Below, in pieces: positions 7,089 through 15,223 of a stretch of DNA of 20,891 nt (position 1 is the stretch's first letter; every line of letters starts with the position of its first letter). The stretch is from UBA3210 sp963610315 (GTDB lineage Bacteria; Bacillota_I; Bacilli_A; RFN20; CAG-449), in assembly GCA_963610315.1 (NCBI GenBank), contig CAVDMV010000023.1:1-20891 (forward strand), given 5' to 3'. The position numbers were made by a program, and so were the translations under genes. Below the pieces are notes generated by a model. It ran no database searches. It saw only the letters and a list, made by a program, of their open reading frames with translations, and was not told the DNA's origin.

Positions 7089-8945
7089 ATGAAAGTTAAT
7101 AAGGTTATAAAATTAATTTTAACAATATTAGTATTTCTTTTTTGTCTTGGCTTAACTTGTTTTGGCCTTGTTATAAGTGATAAAAATATGAATTCTAAGC
7201 AAGGATTACCTGATTTTAACGGTACTACTTTAGATTTTGCAGGAAGAGATATCGATGATTCATATTTAAAACAACACATGATTGGCGAATATGAATTCTA
7301 TTATAATAAATTCATTGTTTCTGATCATTATGAAGGTCCTTACGATACGATAGTTAAAGTACCTCATCACTTTAAAGGAACATATATTAATGGTGAAGAG
7401 ATATCTTCTTCTAGTTATGCTTCTTATAAATGTTATGTTAAAGGCTTACCAGTTGGAACTAAGATATGGCTAATTAATAATAATTTTGTCGGTTCTTTTT
7501 ACGCATATATAAATAATGAACTAGTCTTAAAATATGGCTCACATAATAAAGAAGGTCTTTCTTATAGTAATGGAGGAGATGATTTAACGCTTGAATATAT
7601 CGTTAAAGATAATAATCCTTTAGAAATTGTTTTTGAAGTAGGTGCTTCATTTCAAGGTGGCTTAACTTCACCAGCTCGATTAGTTATTAATACCTTAGGA
7701 AGAAATCCAACTAGCCAGTATTTAACTAATAACATCGGCTTTATTATGTTTGGTATATTTGTGGGACTATTAATATTTTCTTTAGTTATTAACATAAATG
7801 CCACTAATAGAGATTATTCTTTCTTCGTTTTTATGTTATTAATTACCTTAATGTGTTTCTTTTCTATCGATGTTTATTGGAGATTCTTGTCATTTATAAA
7901 GATCAATACTTATAACTGTATTATCTTTGTTAATCTTTTATTAAGCTTAGGAATATCTTTTAGCTTATATTATTTATTAAGCAAAAAAGAATATGTTAAG
8001 AAAGATAATATCTACTATTTAATATTTGTTATTAATTCATTAATCGATATTGTTTTATATTTTGTATTAATGGGAACATTCTATCAAGTTATCCCATTAA
8101 TGATGAGTTTAATTAATTATTTGTTTATAAGTATTGGTTTAGTAAATAATGATGTTAAAGGTAAATGGATACGTGCGCTTTTTGTCCTCATGATCTTCTC
8201 ATTAAGCACATATTTTACAATGACTTTCTTTGATTTAGAAAACATCATGATTGCAGGACTCGAACAATCAATATCTTATATTATGTTACCTCTAATTATC
8301 ATTATTATCATTTTATATCGTATCTCAACAGTTTCTACAACTAAGAAATATATTAAGTTACTAGAGACTGAAAAAGAGTCTCTTTATATTAAAGCTGAAT
8401 CTTTAAAAAGACAAATTAAACCTCATTATGTCTTTAATCTCTTAACTTCTATTGAACAAGCTTATCGAGAAGATTATGAAATAGGAGAAGAGATGTTAAG
8501 AAGATTTTCTAAACATCTAAGATATGATTTACAATATGATCAAGAATCTTTAATTCCTTTTGAAGAAGAAGTTAATTATATTCTTAACTATGTAGAAATT
8601 GAAAAACTAAGATTGAAGAAAGATATTAATTTATTGTTAAATATTGAGGAAAATGATGTAAAAATACCTCCTTTATCAATTGAAGTATTTATTGAAAATG
8701 CCATTAAGCATTCGCACGTTATTGATAAAGAGGATGGATTTATTTCTCTTTCCTTAATTCAAGATGATAATTATAATATCATTGAAATTGAAGATAATGG
8801 AGTAGGTTCTAATAATATTAAGGAAGGCACAGGTATTAAGAACGCAGCAGAAAGAATTAAGATTCTTCTTTCTGGTAAGGTAACTATAACTTCTAAAGTT
8901 AATGAAGGTACAAAAATAACAATCTATGTACCTAGAAAGGATTAA
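7089..8945 (+). CDS. Multi-pass sensor histidine kinase, LytS/His_kinase type with 7TM-DISM-like sensor
   Basis: I choose ATG 7089 (618 residues) because AGGTGAG lies just upstream; the in-frame ATG 7071 has no ribosome binding site. One N-terminal helix (about 7-28) is followed by an extracytoplasmic beta-rich domain (about 30-205), then a block of hydrophobic helices (about 214-412), a 7TMR-DISM-like arrangement, then a linker coiled coil. The kinase part has the His_kinase motif QIKPHYVFN with phosphoacceptor His446, an N-box FIENAIKHS, a G1 box EIEDNGVG and a G2-like GTGIKNAAERI. It should autophosphorylate in response to an outside signal and pass phosphate to the regulator encoded one base downstream. 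Such kinases usually partner LytTR regulators; this partner is different. The ligand is unknown. Paired TTGGCR sites lie in its promoter. Confidence 0.88.
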   Translation: MKVNKVIKLILTILVFLFCLGLTCFGLVISDKNMNSKQGLPDFNGTTLDFAGRDIDDSYLKQHMIGEYEFYYNKFIVSDHYEGPYDTIVKVPHHFKGTYINGEEISSSSYASYKCYVKGLPVGTKIWLINNNFVGSFYAYINNELVLKYGSHNKEGLSYSNGGDDLTLEYIVKDNNPLEIVFEVGASFQGGLTSPARLVINTLGRNPTSQYLTNNIGFIMFGIFVGLLIFSLVININATNRDYSFFVFMLLITLMCFFSIDVYWRFLSFIKINTYNCIIFVNLLLSLGISFSLYYLLSKKEYVKKDNIYYLIFVINSLIDIVLYFVLMGTFYQVIPLMMSLINYLFISIGLVNNDVKGKWIRALFVLMIFSLSTYFTMTFFDLENIMIAGLEQSISYIMLPLIIIIIILYRISTVSTTKKYIKLLETEKESLYIKAESLKRQIKPHYVFNLLTSIEQAYREDYEIGEEMLRRFSKHLRYDLQYDQESLIPFEEEVNYILNYVEIEKLRLKKDINLLLNIEENDVKIPPLSIEVFIENAIKHSHVIDKEDGFISLSLIQDDNYNIIEIEDNGVGSNNIKEGTGIKNAAERIKILLSGKVTITSKVNEGTKITIYVPRKD

Positions 8946-8946
8946 T

Positions 8947-9723
8947 ATGAACATAATAGTTTTAGATGATGAGCAAGATGCATTATTAACATTTACTTCA
9001 CATGTTATTGATTTACCCAATGTTAGTATTAGTCTATTCAAAGATAATTATGAAAAAGCATTAGAATATGTTTCTTCTAATAAGGTGGATATTGTCTTTT
9101 TAGATATTATGATGCCAAGAATAAATGGACTTAGTTTAGCTAAAGAATTTATTCGTTTAGATTCTAATATTAAGATTGTTTTTATTACAGGTTATACTCA
9201 AGATGAAAATTTAATTAAAGAACAACTAAAAGATAATCTTCTTGGCTTTTGTTATAAGCCTTATGACCCTGAAAGTGTTAAAGAATATATCATCAGCGCA
9301 TCTTCGTATAACAAGAAAATTCACTTTAGAATGTTTCCTCATTTTGATGTCTTTGTTAATGATGTTAAGATTGATTTTCCTCGTTCTAAGAGTAAAGAAC
9401 TTCTTGCTTTACTCGCAGATCGAAAAGGTGGAGAAGTAACGTTAGAAGAAGCGATCACTAAATTGTGGATTGATAAAGATCCAGAACTTGCCAAAAGATT
9501 ATATCGTGATGCGATCTGTCGATTAAGATTAAAACTAAAAGAATATGGCATTGAATACATCGTTAACATCTTTAGAGCGAGAACTTCTTTAAATATTAAT
9601 TACATCACTTGTGATTATTACGATTATTTAAAAGGTCTTAACGATGATTATAATGGTGAATATCTTCGTCCTTATGAATGGTCAATCGATGTTGAACAAT
9701 ATTTAGATACTTTAAAAAAATAA
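8947..9723 (+). CDS. Response regulator with REC domain and SARP/OmpR-like DNA-binding domain
   Basis: ATG 8947, one base after the kinase stop and preceded by AAAGGA, gives 258 residues. An in-frame ATG at 8926 inside the kinase gene is less likely. The receiver domain (1-115) shows Asp7/Asp8, phosphoacceptor Asp53 in FLDIMMPRING, Thr81 in FITGYT and Lys104 in CYKPYD. From about 117 to 200 a winged-helix domain (FPHFDVFVNDVKIDFPRSKS, ELLALLADRKGGEVT, RLYRDAICRLRLKLKEYG) resembles the DNA-binding half of SARP and BTAD-linked regulators. A short helical tail (about 205-258) may be a reduced BTAD domain. SARP-type proteins bind direct repeats with 11-bp spacing, and such repeats lie before the kinase gene and before the next gene, so it is likely the activator of both. 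Confidence 0.85.
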   Translation: MNIIVLDDEQDALLTFTSHVIDLPNVSISLFKDNYEKALEYVSSNKVDIVFLDIMMPRINGLSLAKEFIRLDSNIKIVFITGYTQDENLIKEQLKDNLLGFCYKPYDPESVKEYIISASSYNKKIHFRMFPHFDVFVNDVKIDFPRSKSKELLALLADRKGGEVTLEEAITKLWIDKDPELAKRLYRDAICRLRLKLKEYGIEYIVNIFRARTSLNINYITCDYYDYLKGLNDDYNGEYLRPYEWSIDVEQYLDTLKK

Positions 9724-9731
9724 TTAATAAT

Positions 9732-9751
9732 ATGCCTTAGTTGGCATTTTA
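9732..9751 (+). terminator. Short weak terminator after the response regulator
   Basis: ATGCC (9732-9736) pairs with GGCAT (9743-9747) over a six-base loop and is followed by TTTTATT. The stem is only five base pairs, so read-through is likely. The right arm overlaps the TTGGCA half-site, so the two readings compete for these bases. Confidence 0.35.
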
Positions 9752-9773
9752 TTGGCGCCTCCTAATTTAATAT
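9739..9773 (+). promoter_or_regulatory. Second copy of the TTGGCR operator, with candidate -10
   Basis: AGTTGGCATTTTATTGGCG (9739-9757) is identical over 19 bp to 6998-7016, with half-sites at 9741-9746 and 9752-9757. TAATAT (9768-9773) lies ten bases after it and TATAAA (9771-9776) thirteen bases after. The AAAGGAGG ribosome binding site (9778-9785) follows directly, so the leader would be very short. It suggests that the two membrane-protein genes downstream are co-regulated with the kinase operon. Confidence 0.6.
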
Positions 9774-9794
9774 AAATAAAGGAGGTTTTTTGTT

Positions 9795-11945
9795 ATGGAA
9801 GAAAATAATAATAATATAAAACGAAAGAGAGGAACTAAATATGCTTATTTTAGTTGCCTAGGCTTTCTTATCGCGTCTATCCTCATAGTAATCTTTTACT
9901 TCTATGTAAGTGATCCTAATGCTTTTAGCGATAAATTAATTTTTATGTCTCTATTTATATTTTATGGCCCTGCTACAAGTGCATTATTGTTTTTAATTAT
10001 TCGCTTATTTACTTGCTTTATTAGAAAAGAAACAAAAGTCTATAGACTTAATATCATATCGATGATATTAGAAATTATTCCTTTTTTATACTTTTTGAGT
10101 GTAATGCTGGTCTTTACCGCGTATAGAAAATGTTATGGAGGAGAACATTGTACAAAAAGTGTCTGTGAATGCACAGGAAATATTGGAACAGGTTTTTTAG
10201 ATTTGTATAATGGCTATAACGATTATGTTGTTACTATAAGCTTAATTCTTTTCGTAACTTCTTTTATAAATTATCTTGTGATGTTCATCTTAATGATTTG
10301 TAAAACTAAACATAAAAGAGTGACTATTAAAGAAACTAAAATTAAAGCAAAAGAAGAAAAAGCTCGTTTAAAGAACGAAAAACAAGAAGAACTTAAACGT
10401 AAAGAAGAAGCTAAACGCCTCGAAGAAGAAAGAATCGCTAAAGAAACTGAAGCGAAACGCCTAGAAGAAAGAATCGCTAAAGAAACTGAAGCAAAGCGTC
10501 TTGAAGAAGAACGTATCGAGAAAGAAGCGGAAGCAAAACGTATTGCGAAAGAAACTGAAGCGAAACGCCTAGAAGAAGAAAGAATCGCGAATGAAAAACG
10601 TTTAGAAGAAGAACGTATCGCAAAAGAAAATGAGATGAAAGAACTTCAAGAAGAACAAAAAGTTGAAGCGGCAAAACTTAATCATCTTCTTAATGATTCT
10701 AATAGTGATAATATGGAAACTATTCTTTTAGATTATTCACAAACTGTTCTTATAAAGATTGCTGAAAATTCTTCATCTTCAAGAGCGAATTATATTCCTA
10801 AAGTTTATCGCACAATCTTAAAAGAAAATATCTATCATGATTTATTCTTAAAGGAAAATAATCTTTTATATGGTGCTCAAGATAAAGACGTTAAATGGAC
10901 TTATGATCAATTAAATACTTGGTTTAATGATTTAGATGTTATTTCTTCATTAGGCAATGTAAATGAATTATTAAAAACTTTCTATGATAATTATCAAAAT
11001 AATATTAGAAATACTTCAATGAGTTATGAAAATAAAAGTGAATGTATTAATAAAAAAGCTGATGCAATCTCTAATTATATAAATACTTTAAACAATTATT
11101 TTGAAGTAGTTAAAAATGAAAATAATGATACTTCATTAAAATTACTTAATAGTATGGTTAATTTAATTACTACTGCAAAAACATTCTATAATGCTAGAAG
11201 AATAGTAGATGATACTTCTTTAGGTAAATTAATGTTAATGGCTTCCGCTTGTCAAACGATTGAGGGAATTAATGACTTTTTAAATTATCAAGATAAACAA
11301 AAAGATATTATGTACGAAATTATATCTCTTCATAATGGCTTTAAGAATATTTATCTTGATACAGACGTTCTCGTATTAAATAAACTATATACAACTACAA
11401 AAGATGATTTTGAAAAAGAATTATTAAGTATAAGAGATGATAAATTATATTTCTTAAACTTAGTTTATATGACCTATAATCAAATGAAATATCATTACTT
11501 AGGTACTATATCAAATGATGCTTTAAGCGTATTAAAGAACCAAGATTTAGTGCCTGAAAAGCTGTTATATTCAGATGCATTATTAAAGATGGCTAATTAC
11601 TTTAATGATAAACGTGTCGATACGATGAAAGAAGCAATTAATCTATATTTCTCAGAAGAAAAAGAGATTGAACAATATAATAAGATCATGAAACAAATGA
11701 ATGAAAAAGTTGCTTCATTAACTTATGAATTAAACGAAACTAAAGCTAATTTTAATAAAAAAGCTTTAGAGATGGAAGAAGAATATGAAAATCTAAGAGA
11801 AAAACATAATGAATTAGTTAAAGAACATAATTCGTTAGTAAATGACCATAATTCATTAATAGATGACCATAATTCATTAGTTCGTAAACATAATGAAACG
11901 ATTGAAATCGCTCGTGAGATTCGTGATGAATTAAATAAATACTAG
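9795..11945 (+). CDS. Four-helix membrane protein with long cytoplasmic coiled coils, unknown function
   Basis: I do not recognise a family for this 716-residue protein. A basic start (KRKR) and four hydrophobic helices (about 17-38, 47-75, 85-108, 144-168) anchor it with both ends inside. The outer loop between helices 3 and 4 has four cysteines (113, 119, 124, 126), suggesting disulfides or metal binding. Residues about 178-290 are an Arg/Lys/Glu/Ala coiled coil built of repeated AKRLEEERIAKETE units. About 300-625 is a helical domain without known motifs. The C-terminus (about 640-716) is a heptad coiled coil with HNSLV repeats. AAAGGAGG at 9778-9785 supports ATG 9795. It is followed ten bases later by the DUF898 gene and preceded by the paired TTGGCR operator. 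A scaffold or stress-type membrane protein is possible; this is inference. Confidence 0.85.
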   Translation: MEENNNNIKRKRGTKYAYFSCLGFLIASILIVIFYFYVSDPNAFSDKLIFMSLFIFYGPATSALLFLIIRLFTCFIRKETKVYRLNIISMILEIIPFLYFLSVMLVFTAYRKCYGGEHCTKSVCECTGNIGTGFLDLYNGYNDYVVTISLILFVTSFINYLVMFILMICKTKHKRVTIKETKIKAKEEKARLKNEKQEELKRKEEAKRLEEERIAKETEAKRLEERIAKETEAKRLEEERIEKEAEAKRIAKETEAKRLEEERIANEKRLEEERIAKENEMKELQEEQKVEAAKLNHLLNDSNSDNMETILLDYSQTVLIKIAENSSSSRANYIPKVYRTILKENIYHDLFLKENNLLYGAQDKDVKWTYDQLNTWFNDLDVISSLGNVNELLKTFYDNYQNNIRNTSMSYENKSECINKKADAISNYINTLNNYFEVVKNENNDTSLKLLNSMVNLITTAKTFYNARRIVDDTSLGKLMLMASACQTIEGINDFLNYQDKQKDIMYEIISLHNGFKNIYLDTDVLVLNKLYTTTKDDFEKELLSIRDDKLYFLNLVYMTYNQMKYHYLGTISNDALSVLKNQDLVPEKLLYSDALLKMANYFNDKRVDTMKEAINLYFSEEKEIEQYNKIMKQMNEKVASLTYELNETKANFNKKALEMEEEYENLREKHNELVKEHNSLVNDHNSLIDDHNSLVRKHNETIEIAREIRDELNKY

Positions 11946-11955
11946 GAGGCTAATT

Positions 11956-13809
11956 ATGACTAAATACGATATTTATTTAAAAGAAATTGAAGATTTATCT
12001 TCTTATACTGAAAGTGAAGATTTTTCTCCTGACCAATATCTTATAAAATTATATGATTTATATAAAAATGGTAACTTTCTCGCGATTAATTTAATTACTT
12101 CTATTTGTAAATCTTATTTTGAAATGACTAAAGATAAATCATATTTAGATTTACCTTTAATAATATATGAAAAAGGAGTAATTAATGTTTTTGATTTAGA
12201 TTTTGTTGATCAAAATGATTTATTATTACAAAAAGGTGAATTCTATGCTTATTATGCAGTTAATGTTGATAGAAATTATTCTAAAATTGCTTTAGAAACC
12301 CTCAATTATTATGCCAATACAAATAGTGATGGTCGACATTTAAAAGCTAAAGCATTACTTGAAAAACCTTCTTCTAATGAAGATACGTTACACTTAGAAC
12401 TTTATAAAAATTTATTACTTGAATATTTTTCTTATGGTAATGACTTAGATGAAAGTGAACTAGAACTAGTTAATATACCTTCTACTTATTTAACTCTTGA
12501 TGAAGAAGGCTTATTAGCCTTAGAAAAAGAAAATATCGATAATAAAGAAACATTAAAAAGTATTTATTATGTCTTATTACATAAAGGCTTTTATAAATAT
12601 GCTTATAATCTTAAAGTAATCGATAATACCTTTATTTTCGATTATTATCTTAGTAAAGTTGACCCGTTTAATAACATAACAAATGATCTAAAAACCAAGA
12701 AAGGAAAAAACTTGTCTCCACTTGAAAAACGTTTTAAATTTATCTTTATTATTAATATTATTTTTATCTTGTTATCAAGCTTAGTACCAATTGGAGCTTT
12801 AAATACTATTATTTATTCGGGATTCTTTAATATTTATTCTGGATATGGGAACTCATCGGACTCAAGTTTAGCAATTTTAATAATGGCAGTATTCATTTTA
12901 GATTCGCTTGTCTTATGCTTATGTAGAAAGTCTCGTATTGTTAGTATTATCTTTTCTATTTTATGCGCGGCTAAAACAACTTTCTTCCTTGTTGGCTGTG
13001 TCTTAGAATATGGAATGACAGGAGGAAATACTCTCTTTATTTTATTAAATTATACCTGCGTAATTTTAGGATTTATTAATGCACATCGCAATAAATTTAA
13101 TCCAAAAGTAGAAAAGAAAAAGAAAGAAGTTTATGAAGAAGAAAATCATAATGGTAATTCTTATTTTGATGGTAAATTATTAGAACTTATCGGTTATAAA
13201 ATCTTAGGTGCGTTAATTACTGCTTTTACCTTTGGCCTCGGTCGCCCTTGGGCAGTCTGTCTAGTTTCAAATTGGTCAACAAAACATCAAACTATTGATG
13301 ATAAACGTTTGGAATTTAATGGACACGGAGCTCAATTATTTGGTAAGTACATCATTTGGTTAATATTAACTATTATCACATTCGGTATCTATGGATTATG
13401 GTTAACAATCAAGATGAAGAAATGGGCTATTTATCATACTCATTTAAAAGATAATTCTTCTCAAGATGAAGAAAGTAGTTCATCTAGATTTGATGGAGGA
13501 TTACTTCAACTTATTGGCTATAATATCGTTTCTTTCCTTATGACAGTCTTTACGCTTGGTATTGCTTATCCTTGGGCAGTTTGCTTAAAACTAAAATGGG
13601 AAACTAAACATACTTATATCGATGGAAAAAGACTTGCTTTTAATGGTAATGGTGGGCAATTATTTGGTAAATATATCATTTGGTTAATCTTAACTATTAT
13701 TACTTTTGGTATCTTTGGATTATGGCTATCAATTAAGATGAAGAAATGGACCGTTTCTCATACTCACTTCGTTAACGAAAATAAATCTACATTTATGAAT
13801 TCTTTATAA
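11956..13809 (+). CDS. Membrane protein with two tandem DUF898 (YjgN-like) repeats
   Basis: This 617-residue protein starts with a soluble helical region (about 1-255). A block of four hydrophobic helices follows (about 262-375), a basic linker, and then two copies of a DUF898-like unit at about 403-500 and 511-605. Each copy runs FDG, LLxLIGY, PWAVCL, a conserved Trp, GQLFGKYIIWLILTIITFGI or its near-identical equivalent, GLWL, IKMKKW and a HTH ending. DUF898 proteins (YjgN in Escherichia coli) are inner-membrane proteins of unknown function. The two units are closely similar also in DNA, so the duplication is recent or kept alike by conversion. AGGAGG precedes ATG 11956, ten bases after the coiled-coil gene's stop, so the genes are an operon. 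No clear terminator follows it. Confidence 0.85.
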   Translation: MTKYDIYLKEIEDLSSYTESEDFSPDQYLIKLYDLYKNGNFLAINLITSICKSYFEMTKDKSYLDLPLIIYEKGVINVFDLDFVDQNDLLLQKGEFYAYYAVNVDRNYSKIALETLNYYANTNSDGRHLKAKALLEKPSSNEDTLHLELYKNLLLEYFSYGNDLDESELELVNIPSTYLTLDEEGLLALEKENIDNKETLKSIYYVLLHKGFYKYAYNLKVIDNTFIFDYYLSKVDPFNNITNDLKTKKGKNLSPLEKRFKFIFIINIIFILLSSLVPIGALNTIIYSGFFNIYSGYGNSSDSSLAILIMAVFILDSLVLCLCRKSRIVSIIFSILCAAKTTFFLVGCVLEYGMTGGNTLFILLNYTCVILGFINAHRNKFNPKVEKKKKEVYEEENHNGNSYFDGKLLELIGYKILGALITAFTFGLGRPWAVCLVSNWSTKHQTIDDKRLEFNGHGAQLFGKYIIWLILTIITFGIYGLWLTIKMKKWAIYHTHLKDNSSQDEESSSSRFDGGLLQLIGYNIVSFLMTVFTLGIAYPWAVCLKLKWETKHTYIDGKRLAFNGNGGQLFGKYIIWLILTIITFGIFGLWLSIKMKKWTVSHTHFVNENKSTFMNSL

Positions 13810-13873
13810 TTTAATTTCTTATTTAAAAAATATTCTTTAAGAGATTATAATAATTTAGTCGATGGAGAATATT

Positions 13874-14365
13874 ATGAAATTAGAAAGAATAAAAGAAGAA
13901 GATATATCTAGATGCGTAGAAATATATAATTATTATATTGTTAATACTTCTTATACTTTAGAAGAAGAAAAAGTGACTAACGAAATCTTTAAAGAAAGAG
14001 TTAATAAAATATCATCTCGTTATCCTTATATGGTTTATAAAGATGATAATGATGTCGTTTTAGGTTATGCTTACTTACATGAATTTCATGAAAGAAGTGC
14101 ATATAAAAAGACAGTTGAATTATCTTTATATGTCGATGTTAATCATCTTCATGAACATATTGGTCAAATATTATTTGATAATATTTATTCTCTAGGAAGA
14201 GAACTAGGCTTCACTAATATTATATCTATTGTTACAGATGTTAATAAACCTTCATTAGCCTTCCATTTAAAAAACGAATTCATTATTGAAGGATTACTTC
14301 ATTCTGTAGCTTATAAATTAGGCCAAGATATCTCAGTTTATTATTTAAGAAAAGAAATAAAATAA
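13874..14365 (+). CDS. GNAT N-acetyltransferase, phosphinothricin-acetyltransferase-like
   Basis: I choose ATG 13874 (163 residues), with GGAG at 13864-13867 upstream, over ATG 13862, which lacks a ribosome binding site. The order of motifs fits the PAT/MnaT branch of the GNAT fold, which transfers acetyl from acetyl-CoA to an amine: IYNYYIVNTSYTLEEE near the start, YPYMVYKDDNDVVLGYAYLHEF at about 42-63, SAYKKTVELSLYVD, and the C-terminal NKPSLAFHLKNEFIIEG. The acetyl-CoA pyrophosphate loop, normally R/Q-x-x-G-x-G/A, reads HEHIGQIL and is degenerate at its first position. Relatives acetylate methionine sulfoximine-type compounds or amino acids; the substrate is uncertain. A TATAAT at 13846-13851 could serve as its -10 box. 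Confidence 0.82.
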   Translation: MKLERIKEEDISRCVEIYNYYIVNTSYTLEEEKVTNEIFKERVNKISSRYPYMVYKDDNDVVLGYAYLHEFHERSAYKKTVELSLYVDVNHLHEHIGQILFDNIYSLGRELGFTNIISIVTDVNKPSLAFHLKNEFIIEGLLHSVAYKLGQDISVYYLRKEIK

Positions 14366-14406
14366 GGATTGCTTAAACCTATTTAATTAGGGACAGCAGT
14401 CCTTTT
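14364..14406 (+). terminator. Terminator of the GNAT gene
   Basis: AAGGATTGCT (14364-14373) pairs with AGCAGTCCTT (14395-14404) with one G-T wobble, followed by a short TTTT tract. It overlaps the stop codon of the acetyltransferase gene by two bases. Confidence 0.6.
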
Positions 14407-14413
14407 AAAGCAT

Positions 14414-14443
14414 TAAAAAAGGAAGATTAATAAAAATCTTCCT
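14414..14443 (-). terminator. Terminator of hpt
   Basis: AGGAAGAT (14420-14427) pairs with ATCTTCCT (14436-14443). On the minus strand the hairpin is followed by six Ts (plus 14415-14420 is an A-run). It stands 40 bp after the hpt stop and converges with the GNAT terminator. Confidence 0.8.
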
Positions 14444-14483
14444 CGTATTATAAAATATCCTTGTCCAGGAGATATTTTACACC

Positions 14484-15041
14484 TTATTTAATGCCTAAGA
14501 TCTTATTCCAAGAAGCTACTTCTTCAGCATCTGGAATAAAGATTTCATTAACATTACGGAATAATTCGTTATAATCTAGACCATAACCAACTAAGAATTC
14601 ACTTCCTGCAACGTAACCAGAATAATCGAGAGTGAATGGCATTTTTCTATTGCCTTGTTTATCGATTAAAGCAACAGTAATTAAACTTTTAGGTTGATAT
14701 TTCTTCTTGAAATAATCAACTAAGAAATTCATTGAAATTCCAGTATCTAAACAATCTTCAACGATGATGACATCGCGATCTTTAATGTCGATAGAAATAT
14801 CTTTCTTTAAAGAAATATTACCAGTTGTAGAAGTTCCTTCATAAGAAGAAATTTGAATGTAATCAATGCATAAAGGAATATCTACATATGAAGTTAAGTC
14901 TTGTAAAAATGGAATAGCTCCTTTCATTACCCCAATAAATACTGGAGGATGTTCACTAAAACGATATCTAGTAGAAAGTTTACTACCAATGGTTTTACAA
15001 ATATTTAAAATTTCTTCATGTGTAAGTACTGTTTGTCTCAT
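14484..15041 (-). CDS. hpt: Hypoxanthine phosphoribosyltransferase
   Basis: This enzyme joins hypoxanthine or guanine to PRPP to make IMP or GMP in purine salvage, in the cytoplasm. The 185-residue length is typical. The PRPP motif is VIIVEDCLDTGISM (91-104) with Glu95/Asp96 and the Asp99-Thr100-Gly101 loop. The flexible loop region ISSYEGTSTTGN (64-75), the purine-contacting Lys in ALIDK (124-128) and the C-terminal FLVGYGLDYNELFRN (149-163) are all present. AAAGGA lies about seven bases before ATG 15041. It is transcribed alone, between the GNAT gene, which converges with it, and mscL, which diverges from it, with its own terminator. Confidence 0.95.
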   Translation of the reverse strand: MRQTVLTHEEILNICKTIGSKLSTRYRFSEHPPVFIGVMKGAIPFLQDLTSYVDIPLCIDYIQISSYEGTSTTGNISLKKDISIDIKDRDVIIVEDCLDTGISMNFLVDYFKKKYQPKSLITVALIDKQGNRKMPFTLDYSGYVAGSEFLVGYGLDYNELFRNVNEIFIPDAEEVASWNKILGIK

Positions 15042-15085
15042 ATAAATTCCTTTCGTGAAAAGTAGGTATATCTTACCACAATTTT

Positions 15086-15114
15086 ATTATAAATTAGGCT
15101 TATTGCTAGTGAAA
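15086..15114 (-). promoter_or_regulatory. Possible hpt promoter
   Basis: On the minus strand a perfect TATAAT (plus 15086-15091) lies about 45 bases before the hpt start. The matching -35 position, TTTCAC (plus 15109-15114) at 17-base spacing, is a poor match, so only the -10 box is convincing. Confidence 0.4.
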
Positions 15115-15223
15115 ACGTTTACAATTGGCGATTTAAAAATAATTTTTTTTTATTATATTCGTTTTTTTATGCAAAATAACAAAAAATGTTATACAATATC
15201 TTCCGTATAAAGGAGTCAAAAAA

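Noticed and set aside
7061..7279. Minus-strand open frames opposite the kinase and regulator genes (7061-7279, 8754-9041, 9339-9569)
   Set aside because: They are reverse-strand shadows of well-supported coding sequence, with no ribosome binding sites or family features.
10390..10640. Coding repeats (AAACGCCTAGAAGAAGAA type) as a separate mobile or satellite repeat
   Set aside because: They stay in frame and simply encode the heptad-rich coiled coil.
10477..10674. Minus-strand leucine-rich open frame inside the coiled-coil gene
   Set aside because: It is the antisense of Glu/Lys-rich repeats, which automatically read as Leu/Phe-rich; no start signal.
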